A stretch of 36,226 bases of DNA from Nocardiopsis endophytica (GTDB lineage: Bacteria; Actinomycetota; Actinomycetes; Streptosporangiales; Streptosporangiaceae), in assembly GCF_027706725.1 (NCBI RefSeq), contig NZ_JAQFWQ010000075.1, positions 1-36,226 on the forward strand. The letters run 5' to 3'. The notes under the pieces were generated by a model, which was not told the DNA's origin, ran no database searches, and saw nothing but the letters and a program-made list of their open reading frames with translations. Position numbers and translations under genes: made by a program. Positions 25,808 through 33,746 of the stretch are shown in pieces. Position 1 is the stretch's first letter; each line of letters starts with the position of its first letter.

Positions 25808-25852
25808 ATTGCACTGGACGGTTTACCTATTGCACTGCACGGTGTAGTTTAC
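25808..25852. promoter_or_regulatory. direct-repeat operator and promoter between TetR and YczE-like genes
   Basis: ATTGCACTGGACGGTTTAC (25808-25826) recurs as ATTGCACTGCACGGT plus GTAGTTTAC (25829-25852), 21 bp apart, two helical turns. TTTACC (25822-25827) and TAGTTT (25845-25850), spaced 17 bp, could be the plus-strand promoter, so a regulator bound here would cover it. Confidence 0.55.
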
Positions 25853-25924
25853 GTCGCGGCGGGCCGACCCGGAACCCCCGGAGCCGCGCCCGTTCCGCAT
25901 CCGCCCCGTTCACGGGAGGCCGCC

Positions 25925-26608
25925 GTGCCCTCTTCCGCCCCACCCGTCTCCGACGCCCCCGCGCCCCCGGTCCGCATCGCGCGGCTCGTTCCCTATCTCG
26001 CGGGCTGCGCCGTCTTCGCCGCGGGCGCGGCCTCCTTCATCCGCGCCGGGCTGGGTGTCGACCCCCTGGACGTGCTCTCCCTGGGCATCCTCGAACACGT
26101 CCCCGGGACCATCGGCCTGGCGCAGGCGTCCATCGCCGCCGTCTGCATCGCCGTCTGGGCCCTGTGGAACCGCCGCCGCCCGGTGCTGATGCCCTTCGTG
26201 ACCTTCCTGCTCTGCGGCTCGCTGATCGACCTGTTCCTGCTGGCCGGCCCGGTCGGGGCGCCCCCGGCCCTGGCGCTCGCGGCCGCCGTGCCGCTGTGCG
26301 CCTACGGTTCGGCGCTGATCATCATGAGCGGCATCGGCATCCGCGCCATGGACCTGCTGGTCATCAGCGCGAACGCGCACTGGAACACGCCCTTCTGGGC
26401 CGCGAAGGCCGGAATCGAGGCCGTGCTGCTGACCGTCGGCTGGCTGCTGGGCGGCCCCGTCGGCGTCGGCACGCTCGTCTTCCTCGTCGGCGTCGACGGG
26501 CTCATCCAGCCCGCGATGGCCTTCAACACCCGCATCCTGCGGATGACCAACCACGGGCTGCCCGGCCGCGCCGCCGCGTGCACGCCCGCCGCCGCGGGGG
26601 CCCACTGA
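25925..26608 (+). CDS. YczE/YitT-like integral membrane protein
   Basis: A 227-residue protein with about five transmembrane helices. The first helix region FAAGAASFIRAGLGVDPLDVLSLGI is the conserved YczE/YyaS block (split: FAAGAASFIRAGLG, VDPLDVLSLGI), and a later RAMDLLVISA repeats the pattern, as in this internally duplicated family. Function is not established; some members influence antibiotic production or export. GGGAGG fixes GTG 25925; the upstream ATG at 25793 lies inside the operator. It is likely repressed by the divergent TetR protein, and the DsbA-like gene follows 79 bp later. Confidence 0.8.
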   Translation: MPSSAPPVSDAPAPPVRIARLVPYLAGCAVFAAGAASFIRAGLGVDPLDVLSLGILEHVPGTIGLAQASIAAVCIAVWALWNRRRPVLMPFVTFLLCGSLIDLFLLAGPVGAPPALALAAAVPLCAYGSALIIMSGIGIRAMDLLVISANAHWNTPFWAAKAGIEAVLLTVGWLLGGPVGVGTLVFLVGVDGLIQPAMAFNTRILRMTNHGLPGRAAACTPAAAGAH

Positions 26609-26687
26609 CCCCTGGACCCTGCCCGCCCCGACCCGCCCCCCGACCCGCCCGCGAACCGTTCGCGGACCGTCCCTCCCGGAGGTACCG

Positions 26688-27287
26688 ATGAAGATCACCA
26701 TGGTCGTCGACATCATCTGCTCGCACTCCTACCTCGCCTTCCACCACCTGCGCCAGGCGCTGGACGCCCACCGCGCCGACGGCGGCGACGCCGAAGTCTC
26801 CTTCCTGCCCTACCGGCTCGACCCCGGCGCTCCACCGGAGCCGGAGCCGGTCACGGCCGTGCTGGAGCGCAGGTTCGGCCCGGCCGCCCTGGACGCTGCG
26901 GCGGGGATGGCGGAGAAGGCCGCGGCCGAGGGCCTCGTCCTCGACTACGGCCGGGCACTGAACGCCAACACCCGCTCGGCCCACCTCCACCTGGTGCACG
27001 CCGAGCGCCACGGCCGCGCCGAGGAGATGGCAGAACACCTGTTCCGAGCCCATTTCACCGAGGGGCTCGACATCGGCGACCCCGCAACCCTCGCGGACCT
27101 GTCCGCTGAGACGGGCGTGCCGGGTGCGCCCGGCGCGGAGGACCGGGAGGAGCTGGCCCGACGCGAGGAGCGCACCCGTGCGCTCGGCGTCCGCGGCGTG
27201 CCCGTCGTCCTGACCGAGGCGGCGGGGCCGCTGGTCGGCGACCGGTCGCGGGCCGACTTCGCGCGGCTCCTCGCCGGCGGGCGGTAG
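26688..27287 (+). CDS. DsbA/FrnE-family thioredoxin-fold protein with altered active site
   Basis: A 199-residue cytoplasmic thioredoxin-fold protein with the helical insertion of the FrnE/HCCA-isomerase group. The usual CPWC motif reads C11-S-H-S14 followed by YL, so the resolving cysteine is replaced by serine. cis-Pro lies in GVRGVPVVLTE. With a single active-site Cys it cannot form the normal disulfide; isomerase, glutathione-linked or binding functions are options, since 2-hydroxychromene-2-carboxylate isomerases use Ser-containing SPFSYL-like motifs. GGAGG precedes the ATG. It is probably in one transcript with the YczE-like gene. Confidence 0.8.
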   Translation: MKITMVVDIICSHSYLAFHHLRQALDAHRADGGDAEVSFLPYRLDPGAPPEPEPVTAVLERRFGPAALDAAAGMAEKAAAEGLVLDYGRALNANTRSAHLHLVHAERHGRAEEMAEHLFRAHFTEGLDIGDPATLADLSAETGVPGAPGAEDREELARREERTRALGVRGVPVVLTEAAGPLVGDRSRADFARLLAGGR

Positions 27288-27401
27288 CGGGGGAAGCGGG
27301 GGTAGCGGCGGCGACGAGGTCCTGCGCGCCGCGCTGCGGGGCCGGGCCGGGGATGGGATCCTCTGTCCGACCGGCTCGGCCCTGCGGGAAGGGGACAGTC
27401 C

Positions 27402-27881
27402 ATGGAGGAGACCGGAAGGCCGAAGCGGCCGTCGGGGGTGGCGCGGGCGCTGTACCGCGTGCCCATCCACCTGTACCGGTGGAACCTCGGGTGGCTCATG
27501 GGCCGGCGCTTCCTCATGCTGAACCACATCGGGCGCCGGTCGGGGCTCATGCGCCGGGTGGTGGTGGAGGTCGTGGACCGCGACGCCGCCCAGGGGACCT
27601 ACACCGTCTGCTCCGGGTTCGGCCCCGGATCGGACTGGTACCGTAACCTGCTCGCCGAGCCCAAGGCCGTGATCCAGATCGGCAATAAGCGCATGAAGGT
27701 CACCGCGCACCCGCTGGACGCCGAGTCCGGGGCCGACACCATGGCCCGCTATGCGCGCCGCCACCCGCGCTCCGCCAGAGCGCTGGCGGGGTTCATGGGG
27801 TTCCGCGTCGACGGGAGCGAGGCCGACTTCCGCGAGGCGGGGCGCCGCCTCCCGTTCATCAGGTTCGAACCCCGCCAGTAG
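27402..27881 (+). CDS. deazaflavin (F420)-dependent oxidoreductase, Ddn-like
   Basis: A 159-residue split-barrel protein of the nitroreductase/deazaflavin-dependent family. LNHIGRRSGLMRRVVVEVV is the hallmark strand-turn-strand (GRRSG), and GSDWYRNLLAEPKAVIQIGN is the second conserved block. These enzymes use reduced F420 to reduce quinones, nitro compounds or enones at the membrane. GGAAGGGGA lies upstream of the ATG. Its stop overlaps by one base a possible GTG of the APH-like gene, suggesting coupling. The substrate is unknown. Confidence 0.88.
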   Translation: MEETGRPKRPSGVARALYRVPIHLYRWNLGWLMGRRFLMLNHIGRRSGLMRRVVVEVVDRDAAQGTYTVCSGFGPGSDWYRNLLAEPKAVIQIGNKRMKVTAHPLDAESGADTMARYARRHPRSARALAGFMGFRVDGSEADFREAGRRLPFIRFEPRQ

Positions 27882-27892
27882 TGTCGCGGGAC

Positions 27893-28795
27893 ATGAACCG
27901 GGACACGAACGAGGTCTTCGACAGCGGCACCGCCCGCTCCGTGATGGAACAGGCCTGCGCCGACGCGGGCCTGCCCTCTCAAGGGGCGAGGCTGGTCTCC
28001 CTCGGTGAGAACGCGGTGTTCGCCCTGGACGGGCCCGGTGTGGTGGTGCGCGTCGGACGGGACGCCGCTCTTCTGGAGCGGGCCTGGCGCGAGGTGCGCG
28101 TGGCCTCCTGGCTGGCCGACGAGGGCGTCCCCGCCGTCCGCCCGGCGGACGGCGCCCCGGAGCCCACCCTGGTCGACGGGCGCCCGGTCACGTTCTGGCG
28201 CCGCCTTCCCGACCCGGTGCGCCCGGCGGGCGGCGCGGACCTGGCCGGGCTGCTGCGCCGCGTCCACGCCCTGGGGCGCCCGCCCTTTCCCCTGCCCCCG
28301 CGCGACCTGCTTTCGGGGGTCGAGCGCTGGCTCGCCGCCGCCGAAGGGCACATCGACCCGGCCGACGCCGACTACCTGGCGCGGCGGCGCGACGCGTTCG
28401 CGGAGAAGGCCGGCGCCCTGGCGCCGCTGCTGCCCACCGGCCCCGTGCACGGCGACGCGCTGCTGCGCAACGTGCACATCGGCCCCGACGGGCCGGTCCT
28501 GGTCGACCTGGAGACCTTCGCCGACGACATGCGCGAGCACGACCTCGTCGTCATGTGGCTGATGCGGGACCGCTACGGCATGCCGGAGGAGGAGTACCGC
28601 GCCTTCACCCGCACCTACGGATGGGACGTCGCCGAGTGGGAGGGCGCGGCGGTGCTCCGGGGCGCCCGGGAGACCGCGAGCGCGGCGTGGGTCGCTCAGC
28701 ACACACCGGGTAACCCCCAGGCGCTGGCGGAGTTCGAGCGCCGTGTCGCCTCGCTCAGGGACGGCGACCCCTCGGTGCGCTGGCGCCCCTTCTGA
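27893..28795 (+). CDS. aminoglycoside-phosphotransferase-family kinase
   Basis: A 300-residue protein-kinase-like phosphotransferase. VVVRVGRD is the nucleotide-binding strand, VHGDALLRN the catalytic loop with its Asp, and VLVDLETF the metal-binding Asp equivalent of DFG. The family covers antibiotic, choline, homoserine and other small-molecule kinases, so a resistance role cannot be assumed. ATG 27893 is taken as start; GTG 27881, overlapping the upstream stop, would add four residues. Neither has a strong ribosome binding site. A 545-bp gap follows. Confidence 0.83.
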   Translation: MNRDTNEVFDSGTARSVMEQACADAGLPSQGARLVSLGENAVFALDGPGVVVRVGRDAALLERAWREVRVASWLADEGVPAVRPADGAPEPTLVDGRPVTFWRRLPDPVRPAGGADLAGLLRRVHALGRPPFPLPPRDLLSGVERWLAAAEGHIDPADADYLARRRDAFAEKAGALAPLLPTGPVHGDALLRNVHIGPDGPVLVDLETFADDMREHDLVVMWLMRDRYGMPEEEYRAFTRTYGWDVAEWEGAAVLRGARETASAAWVAQHTPGNPQALAEFERRVASLRDGDPSVRWRPF

Positions 28796-29340
28796 CGCGT
28801 TTCCGGGCCGGCGGCAACGGCCCCGGTCTTCCTCACCCTCCGTCGCGTCCGGATCGCCCCGCAGGTGCGCTGCGCTGCGCCCTTGGGCCGCCCGCCGGTT
28901 CCAGAAGTCCGGGAATTGGCCGGATCCGGTACGTGTGCCGGAAGAATGTTGACATTTGAACATGGGAAGGTCGATGCTGTGCGGCGACGGCTCCGCTCAC
29001 GTGGGGTGACCGGGAGGCGGTGCCGTCGACGGGTGCGGCCTCCGGGGGAGAGGGGGCTCAGGGGCGCGCCCGCGGCGGGGGCCGTCCCGCGCGACCGAAC
29101 CTTGTCCCGACCCGTTCCGGGCTGTGTCCCGGGTGTTCGCCACCTGGCACGGCGATCCGTCCACACCCGGTGGACCGTCCGGAGCGGCGCGGTCCGGGCC
29201 CCGGGCGCACACGCTGTGCGTCCGGGCCCCGGACCCGCGTGGGAACGACCGTCCGGGCGCTTCTTGCTACCGTGCGGTGTGCCGCCCCCGGCCGCCGGAC
29301 ACCCTCCGCGCGGCCGCCGTCCCGATCCGGAGAGTCCCCC
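28796..29340. other. intergenic gap with local AT-rich patch
   Basis: No supported gene in 545 bp. A less GC-rich stretch near 28946-28976 contains TTGACA, a perfect -35 box, without a convincing -10 at the right distance. TACCGT at 29268-29273, preceded by TTGC, could be an extended -10 for the lipoprotein gene at 29341. The rest is GC-rich sequence with no repeat or structure I can define. Confidence 0.4.
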
Positions 29341-29994
29341 ATGCGCGTCCCGCCGCTTCCCCGCCCCGCCCGCGCCGCCGCGGCCGCCGGAGGCCTCGCC
29401 GCCGTCGGCGTCCTGCTGGCGGGGTGCAGCGGGTCCGACGTCGGCGAAGGCGTCGGCGACCTGGAACTGCCCGACCTGGGCGCCATGGTGCCCTCGGCCT
29501 CGCCGTCCGAGGAGGCCGAGGCCGCGGCGGCGCTCCCGGCGAGCTGCGCCGAGGCGGGCGCCGCCGAGGTCGTCGGGGACAGCGTCCCCCAGGGGGCCCA
29601 GCTGGAGGAGGAGAGCGGCGCCATCGAGGGCGCCGACGGCGCCGAGCGGCTCGGCTGCGTCTGGTCGGGCCGGGACGCCTCGGTCGCCGTGGTGTACGCG
29701 CTCAACGCCGACACCGCCGACCTGACCCAGGTGCTTCAGGACTCCGCGGGCGGTCCGGAGGCCAACTGGGAGGTCGACGTGGACGTCTACGGCGACACCT
29801 ACCACTCCGAGGACGCCGACGCCGTCGGCGGCGAGCTGGAGTACCTGGCGACCGCGGGCGACACCACCCGCTACGTGCTGCTCACACTGCCCGGTGACGT
29901 CCGGGTGGCCGCCGCCGCGAACGGCGGCGGCCTGGAGCAGGAGGACCTGGAGCGGATCGCCCTGGAGGCCGGGCAGCGGATCGTCACCGACTAG
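29341..29994 (+). CDS. secreted lipoprotein of unknown function
   Basis: A 217-residue predicted lipoprotein. The signal has Arg residues, a hydrophobic Ala/Leu/Val core and lipobox LLAGC with C29. A Glu/Asp/Ala-rich acidic segment follows, then a compact domain with two cysteines (PASCAEA and RLGCVWSG) likely to form a disulfide. The domain layout recalls DUF3558-type actinobacterial lipoproteins but I cannot confirm it. GGAGAG precedes the ATG. It converges on the OmpA-domain lipoprotein across palindrome copy 4; both are surface lipoproteins. Confidence 0.75.
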   Translation: MRVPPLPRPARAAAAAGGLAAVGVLLAGCSGSDVGEGVGDLELPDLGAMVPSASPSEEAEAAAALPASCAEAGAAEVVGDSVPQGAQLEEESGAIEGADGAERLGCVWSGRDASVAVVYALNADTADLTQVLQDSAGGPEANWEVDVDVYGDTYHSEDADAVGGELEYLATAGDTTRYVLLTLPGDVRVAAAANGGGLEQEDLERIALEAGQRIVTD

Positions 29995-30009
29995 CCCGGC
30001 CCCCGCCTC

Positions 30010-30071
30010 GTTGATCTCGGGGAAGTCGGGCTCATGGTGTCCGTTCTTACCCCGACTTCCCCGAGATCAAC
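30010..30071. repeat. 62-bp palindromic element, copy 4 (perfect 21-bp stem)
   Basis: The arms extend to 21 bp without mismatch: GTTGATCTCGGG plus GAAGTCGGG on the left, mirrored exactly on the right, around a 20-nt loop. Outer 12 bp are identical to copies 1-3 and total length is again 62 bp. It is placed 16 bp after the lipoprotein stop and 24 bp before the stop of the converging OmpA gene. Confidence 0.9.
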
Positions 30072-30094
30072 GGCACAGGGCGGCGAGGAGTGCC

Positions 30095-31681
30095 TCACCC
30101 CTCGATCGGGACGTCCTCCAGGAGCCCGAAGGGGCCGGCCCGCATGTCCAGCTCCTCGACGTCCTTGCCCGGGGCCGGGAACACCGCCACCACCTGGTAG
30201 GTGTTGCCCGGCTGCAGGCGGTACACCTCCTCGGCGAACCCGTCGTAGCGGCCGTCGCCGAAGTTCATCTGCGCCACGTACCGCACCAGGCCCGTCTCCG
30301 GCTCCAGGAGCTGGAACCCGCCCAGCGAGCCCTCGCTGAACTGCTCGGGGCCGCCCGCGACCTTCTGCTCCAGGCCGCCCATGTCCGGGAGCACCGCCTC
30401 GTCCCCGGTGTTGGTCAGCTCCACCGTCCCGATGACGTACGCGCCGTCCCGCACCAGCGGGTACACGTCCAGCCGGACGCCGTCGCGCTCGGTGCTCGCC
30501 GCGACGCCGCCGGGGTCGTCGCTGAAGGGCGCGGGCCAGTTCACGTGGCGGTCGGCCACGCCCAGGCCGCCGTCGACCGACTGGTCGTCCTCCTCGACGT
30601 CGTCCTCGCCGGGCCGGCTGACCGTGTAGGAGAACTCCACCCGCCGGTTGCGGGCGCGCGCCTGCTCATCGTCGGGGCCGCCCTCGCGGGCGATCGGCTC
30701 CTTGCTGCCGCGCCCCTCCACCTCGTAGGTGTAGTCGTCGCCGATCTCCTCGACGAGGAGGTCGCGGACGGTCTGCGCGCGCTTCTCCGAGAGCGTCTGG
30801 TTGTAGGCGTCGGTGCCCTTGCCGTCGGTGTGCCCGATGACGGTGATGGCCGGGTCGTCCGGGTCCACGTTGGCGGCCAGGGACGCGGCGGCCTGGCGCA
30901 CCACGCCCTCGGCCTTCGGTGTCAGCTCGTACTCGTCGAACTCGAACATCACATCGGAGTGCAGCGAGATCGTCTCGGTGTCGCCGTCGCGGGTGGTGGA
31001 GGCGATCTCGGAGTCCACGAAGCTCTCCACCGCCCCCTCCTCGGCGACGGCGTCCTCCCCGGGGCGCCGGTTCTCGAACACGAGGTTCTCGCCGTCGGCC
31101 GGGGGGTCGTCGACGGTCAGGTGGTCCGGCCCGTTGGGGTCCTCCGGGTCCGGCCGCTCCTCCTCCACGTCCTGCACGGGGATGCCGGTCATGGCCCCCA
31201 GGCCGCTGCCGACGAACGTCACCTGCGCCACCTCGTCGGGGATGCGCGGGAAGTAGCGCCGGTACTCGTTGGTGACGCCGTCGTGCACCGGGTACAGGCC
31301 GTCCCCGTTGGGGCTGACCGACCCGTACTTGAGGCCGTCGGCGTCGAAGTACTCGCGCCACACCCGCCCGGTGATCGGGTCGACCAGCGTCTGCGCCATG
31401 CTCAGGTTCCGGTTCGCGCCGGTGAAGCCCTCCGGATAGGAGATCTCGTAGTACATCACCGTGTACTCGTCGGTGCGCTCCAGACCGGTGATGGAGAAGC
31501 GCATCTCGTTGTCCTGCCCGGTGTCCTGGAAGATGCGCCCCTCCTTGGTGTAGGGGAACTCCTCTCTCACCTGCGGCGGGCCGCCCCCGAACCAGTCGGA
31601 CCAGTCGCCGCTGCAACCGCTCAGCAGCAGGGCGCCCGACACCGCCAGGGCCGCCGCCGCGAGGATCCGTTTCCGCGCCAT
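30095..31681 (-). CDS. OmpA-family cell-wall-binding lipoprotein
   Basis: A 528-residue lipoprotein. MARKRIL, a hydrophobic core and lipobox LLSGC give lipidated C23. Residues ~24-230 are an unrecognised beta-rich domain with acidic Pro/Asp-rich linkers. Residues ~235-350 form an OmpA/MotB domain (IGHTDGKGTDAYN and ARNRRVEF carry the peptidoglycan-contacting Asp and Arg). A further ~170-residue domain with a strand-rich VGTVELTNTGDEAV segment follows. OmpA domains bind diaminopimelate peptidoglycan, so the protein would link membrane and wall. GGAG lies about 10 bp before ATG 31681. It diverges from the DyP gene. Confidence 0.87.
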   Translation of the reverse strand: MARKRILAAAALAVSGALLLSGCSGDWSDWFGGGPPQVREEFPYTKEGRIFQDTGQDNEMRFSITGLERTDEYTVMYYEISYPEGFTGANRNLSMAQTLVDPITGRVWREYFDADGLKYGSVSPNGDGLYPVHDGVTNEYRRYFPRIPDEVAQVTFVGSGLGAMTGIPVQDVEEERPDPEDPNGPDHLTVDDPPADGENLVFENRRPGEDAVAEEGAVESFVDSEIASTTRDGDTETISLHSDVMFEFDEYELTPKAEGVVRQAAASLAANVDPDDPAITVIGHTDGKGTDAYNQTLSEKRAQTVRDLLVEEIGDDYTYEVEGRGSKEPIAREGGPDDEQARARNRRVEFSYTVSRPGEDDVEEDDQSVDGGLGVADRHVNWPAPFSDDPGGVAASTERDGVRLDVYPLVRDGAYVIGTVELTNTGDEAVLPDMGGLEQKVAGGPEQFSEGSLGGFQLLEPETGLVRYVAQMNFGDGRYDGFAEEVYRLQPGNTYQVVAVFPAPGKDVEELDMRAGPFGLLEDVPIEG

Positions 31682-31907
31682 GCGGGTGATCTCCGATCGT
31701 TCGTGGGGGACGCGTGCGGAGTCAATCCTGGGGCACATCGGCGCGCCGGGGCGAAACGGGGCGTCCGGGGTCCCCTTGACCTGGGGCCGGTCCGCGGCCG
31801 ACCCGGCATTGACCCGGCGCGGGTAGGTCCGGTGGGGACGCGCCCGGCTCGGGCCGGGCCACCGCGCCCGCGCGCGCGGGCGCAGCCGCCGACCGCGAGG
31901 AGAGCCC

Positions 31908-32939
31908 ATGCCCAGCGCCTCCGGGCGCCCCCGGCCGCAGCCGGTGCTGGCGCCGCTGACCCGCTCCGCGATCTTCCTGACGGCGGTGGTGCCGCCCGGC
32001 GGGGAGGAGGGGGCACGCGAGGTCCTGGGGTCGCTGGAGGCCCTGCAGCGCTCCGTGGGGTTCCGGAACCTGGGCAGCGGGCTGGCCTGCGTGGCCGGGG
32101 TGGGCTCGGCGGTGTGGGACCGGCTGTTCACCGGCCCGCGCCCGGCCGGGCTGCACCCCTTCCGGGCCCTGGACGGCGGGGTGCACCGGGCCCCGTCCAC
32201 CCCCGGCGACCTGCTGTTCCACATCCGGGCCATGCAGATGGACGTGTGCTTCGAGCTCGCCTACCAGCTCATGGCGGCGGCGGGGCCGTCGCTGCGGGTC
32301 ATCGACGAGGTGCACGGGTTCCGCTACTTCGACGAACGCGACCTGCTCGGGTTCGTCGACGGCACGGAGAACCCCACCGACACCGAGGCCGAGGAGTCGG
32401 TGCGCATCGGCGACGAGGACCCGGCGTTCGCCGGCGGGTCCTACGTGGTCGTGCAGAAGTACGTCCACGACATGGAGGCCTGGGAGGCGCTGACGACCGA
32501 GCGGCAGGAGGCGGTCATCGGGCGCACCAAGCTCACCGACATCGAGATGGACGACGACGTGAAGCCCGCGGACTCGCACGTCGCGCTGAACACCATCACC
32601 GACCCGGACGGCACCGAGCGCAAGATCGTGCGGCACAACATGCCGTTCGGGCGCGTGGGCGACGGGGAGTTCGGGACCTACTTCATCGGCTACTCGTCCG
32701 CGCCGGACGTGACCGAGCGGATGCTGGAGAACATGTTCCTCGGCGATCCGCCGGGCACCTACGACCGCATCCTCGACTTCTCCACGGCCCTCACCGGAGG
32801 GCTGTTCCACGTCCCCACGCTCGACTTCCTGGACGACATGCCGGAGGCGCCGCGCGAGCGGTCCGGCGGCGCGTCCCTGGGCATCGGCGGCCTGAGGGCG
32901 ATGACAGGCACGAGAGGCACCGACGGAGAGGAGCCCTGA
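31908..32939 (+). CDS. dye-decolorizing (DyP) peroxidase with encapsulin-loading tail
   Basis: A 343-residue haem peroxidase of the B type. GFVDGTENP carries distal D151, SHVALN the proximal haem ligand H224, and VRHNMPFG distal R242; these match Rhodococcus DypB D153, H226 and R244. A flexible C-terminal extension contains SLGIGGLR (323-330), the cargo-loading peptide that docks DyP inside family 1 encapsulins. GAGGAGAG precedes the ATG. The stop is immediately followed by the encapsulin ATG, so the two are translated together. It should oxidise phenolic or dye-like substrates with H2O2 in the shell. Confidence 0.95.
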   Translation: MPSASGRPRPQPVLAPLTRSAIFLTAVVPPGGEEGAREVLGSLEALQRSVGFRNLGSGLACVAGVGSAVWDRLFTGPRPAGLHPFRALDGGVHRAPSTPGDLLFHIRAMQMDVCFELAYQLMAAAGPSLRVIDEVHGFRYFDERDLLGFVDGTENPTDTEAEESVRIGDEDPAFAGGSYVVVQKYVHDMEAWEALTTERQEAVIGRTKLTDIEMDDDVKPADSHVALNTITDPDGTERKIVRHNMPFGRVGDGEFGTYFIGYSSAPDVTERMLENMFLGDPPGTYDRILDFSTALTGGLFHVPTLDFLDDMPEAPRERSGGASLGIGGLRAMTGTRGTDGEEP

Positions 32940-33746
32940 ATGAGCACGCGAGACAACCTCCACCGGTGGCTGGCGCCCGTCTCCGGGGCGGCCTGGGCCG
33001 ATCTGGAGGAGGAGGCGCGGCGGACCTTCCGGCGCCACGCGGCCGCCCGCAAGGTGGTGGACGTGCCCGACCCCGGGGGGCCGGAGCTGGCGGCGGTGGG
33101 GACCGGGCGCTCCGCCCCGGCGGCGTCGCCGGGGGCGGAGGTGCTCGCGCGGGTGCGCGAGTCGGTCCCGCTCGTCGAGCTGGAGGTCCCGTTCGTGCTC
33201 GCCCGGGAAGAGGTCGACGCGGTGGAGCGCGGGGCGCAGGACGCGGACTGGCAGCCGGTCAAGGACGCCGTGGCGAGCATGGCGCTCGCCGAGGACACGA
33301 TGGCCTTCGGCGGCTATGGGGCGGCCGGCTTCACCGGGATCGTCCAGGGGTCGTCCAACGCGCCGGTGCCGCTGCCCGAATCGGTGCGCGAGTTCCCCGA
33401 CGCGGTCGGCCGGGCCCTGCGCGCGCTGCGGGAGGAGGGCGTGGGCGGCCCGTACGCGCTGCTGCTGGACGCGGAGGGGTACACGGCGGTGTCCGACACG
33501 AGTATCCACGGGTACCCGGTCCGGGACCACCTCAAGGAGCTCGCGGACGGGGGCGTCGTGTGGGCCCCGGCGCTCGGCGGGGGGCTGCTGGTGTCGCTGC
33601 GCGGCGGCGACTTCGAGATGCGCCTGGGGGAGGACCTGTCCATCGGGTACCTGGACCACGACGCGACCCAGGTACGGCTGTACCTGCGGGAGACGCTGGC
33701 GTTCCTGATGCACACGGCGGAGGCGTCGGTGGCGCTGCCGCGCTAG
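32940..33746 (+). CDS. family 1 encapsulin shell protein
   Basis: A 268-residue HK97-fold capsid protein that self-assembles into a nanocompartment. The N-terminus NLHRWLAPVSGAAWADLEEE and the ARRTFRRHAAARKVVDVPDP stretch are the family 1 signature, and the LYLRETLAFLMHTAEASVAL ending is typical. The N-terminal region forms the cargo-peptide pocket. It starts directly after the DyP stop. A weak hairpin (GCACCC/GGGTGC, 33763-33782) follows the stop. No second cargo gene, such as ferritin-like protein, is adjacent. Confidence 0.95.
   Translation: MSTRDNLHRWLAPVSGAAWADLEEEARRTFRRHAAARKVVDVPDPGGPELAAVGTGRSAPAASPGAEVLARVRESVPLVELEVPFVLAREEVDAVERGAQDADWQPVKDAVASMALAEDTMAFGGYGAAGFTGIVQGSSNAPVPLPESVREFPDAVGRALRALREEGVGGPYALLLDAEGYTAVSDTSIHGYPVRDHLKELADGGVVWAPALGGGLLVSLRGGDFEMRLGEDLSIGYLDHDATQVRLYLRETLAFLMHTAEASVALPR

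Noticed and set aside
27893-28795. Antibiotic-resistance assignment for the APH-like kinase
   Set aside because: The family is broad and nothing nearby points to an antibiotic substrate.
32940-33746. Family 2 encapsulin linked to terpene biosynthesis
   Set aside because: The N-terminal signature and the DyP loading peptide mark it as family 1.
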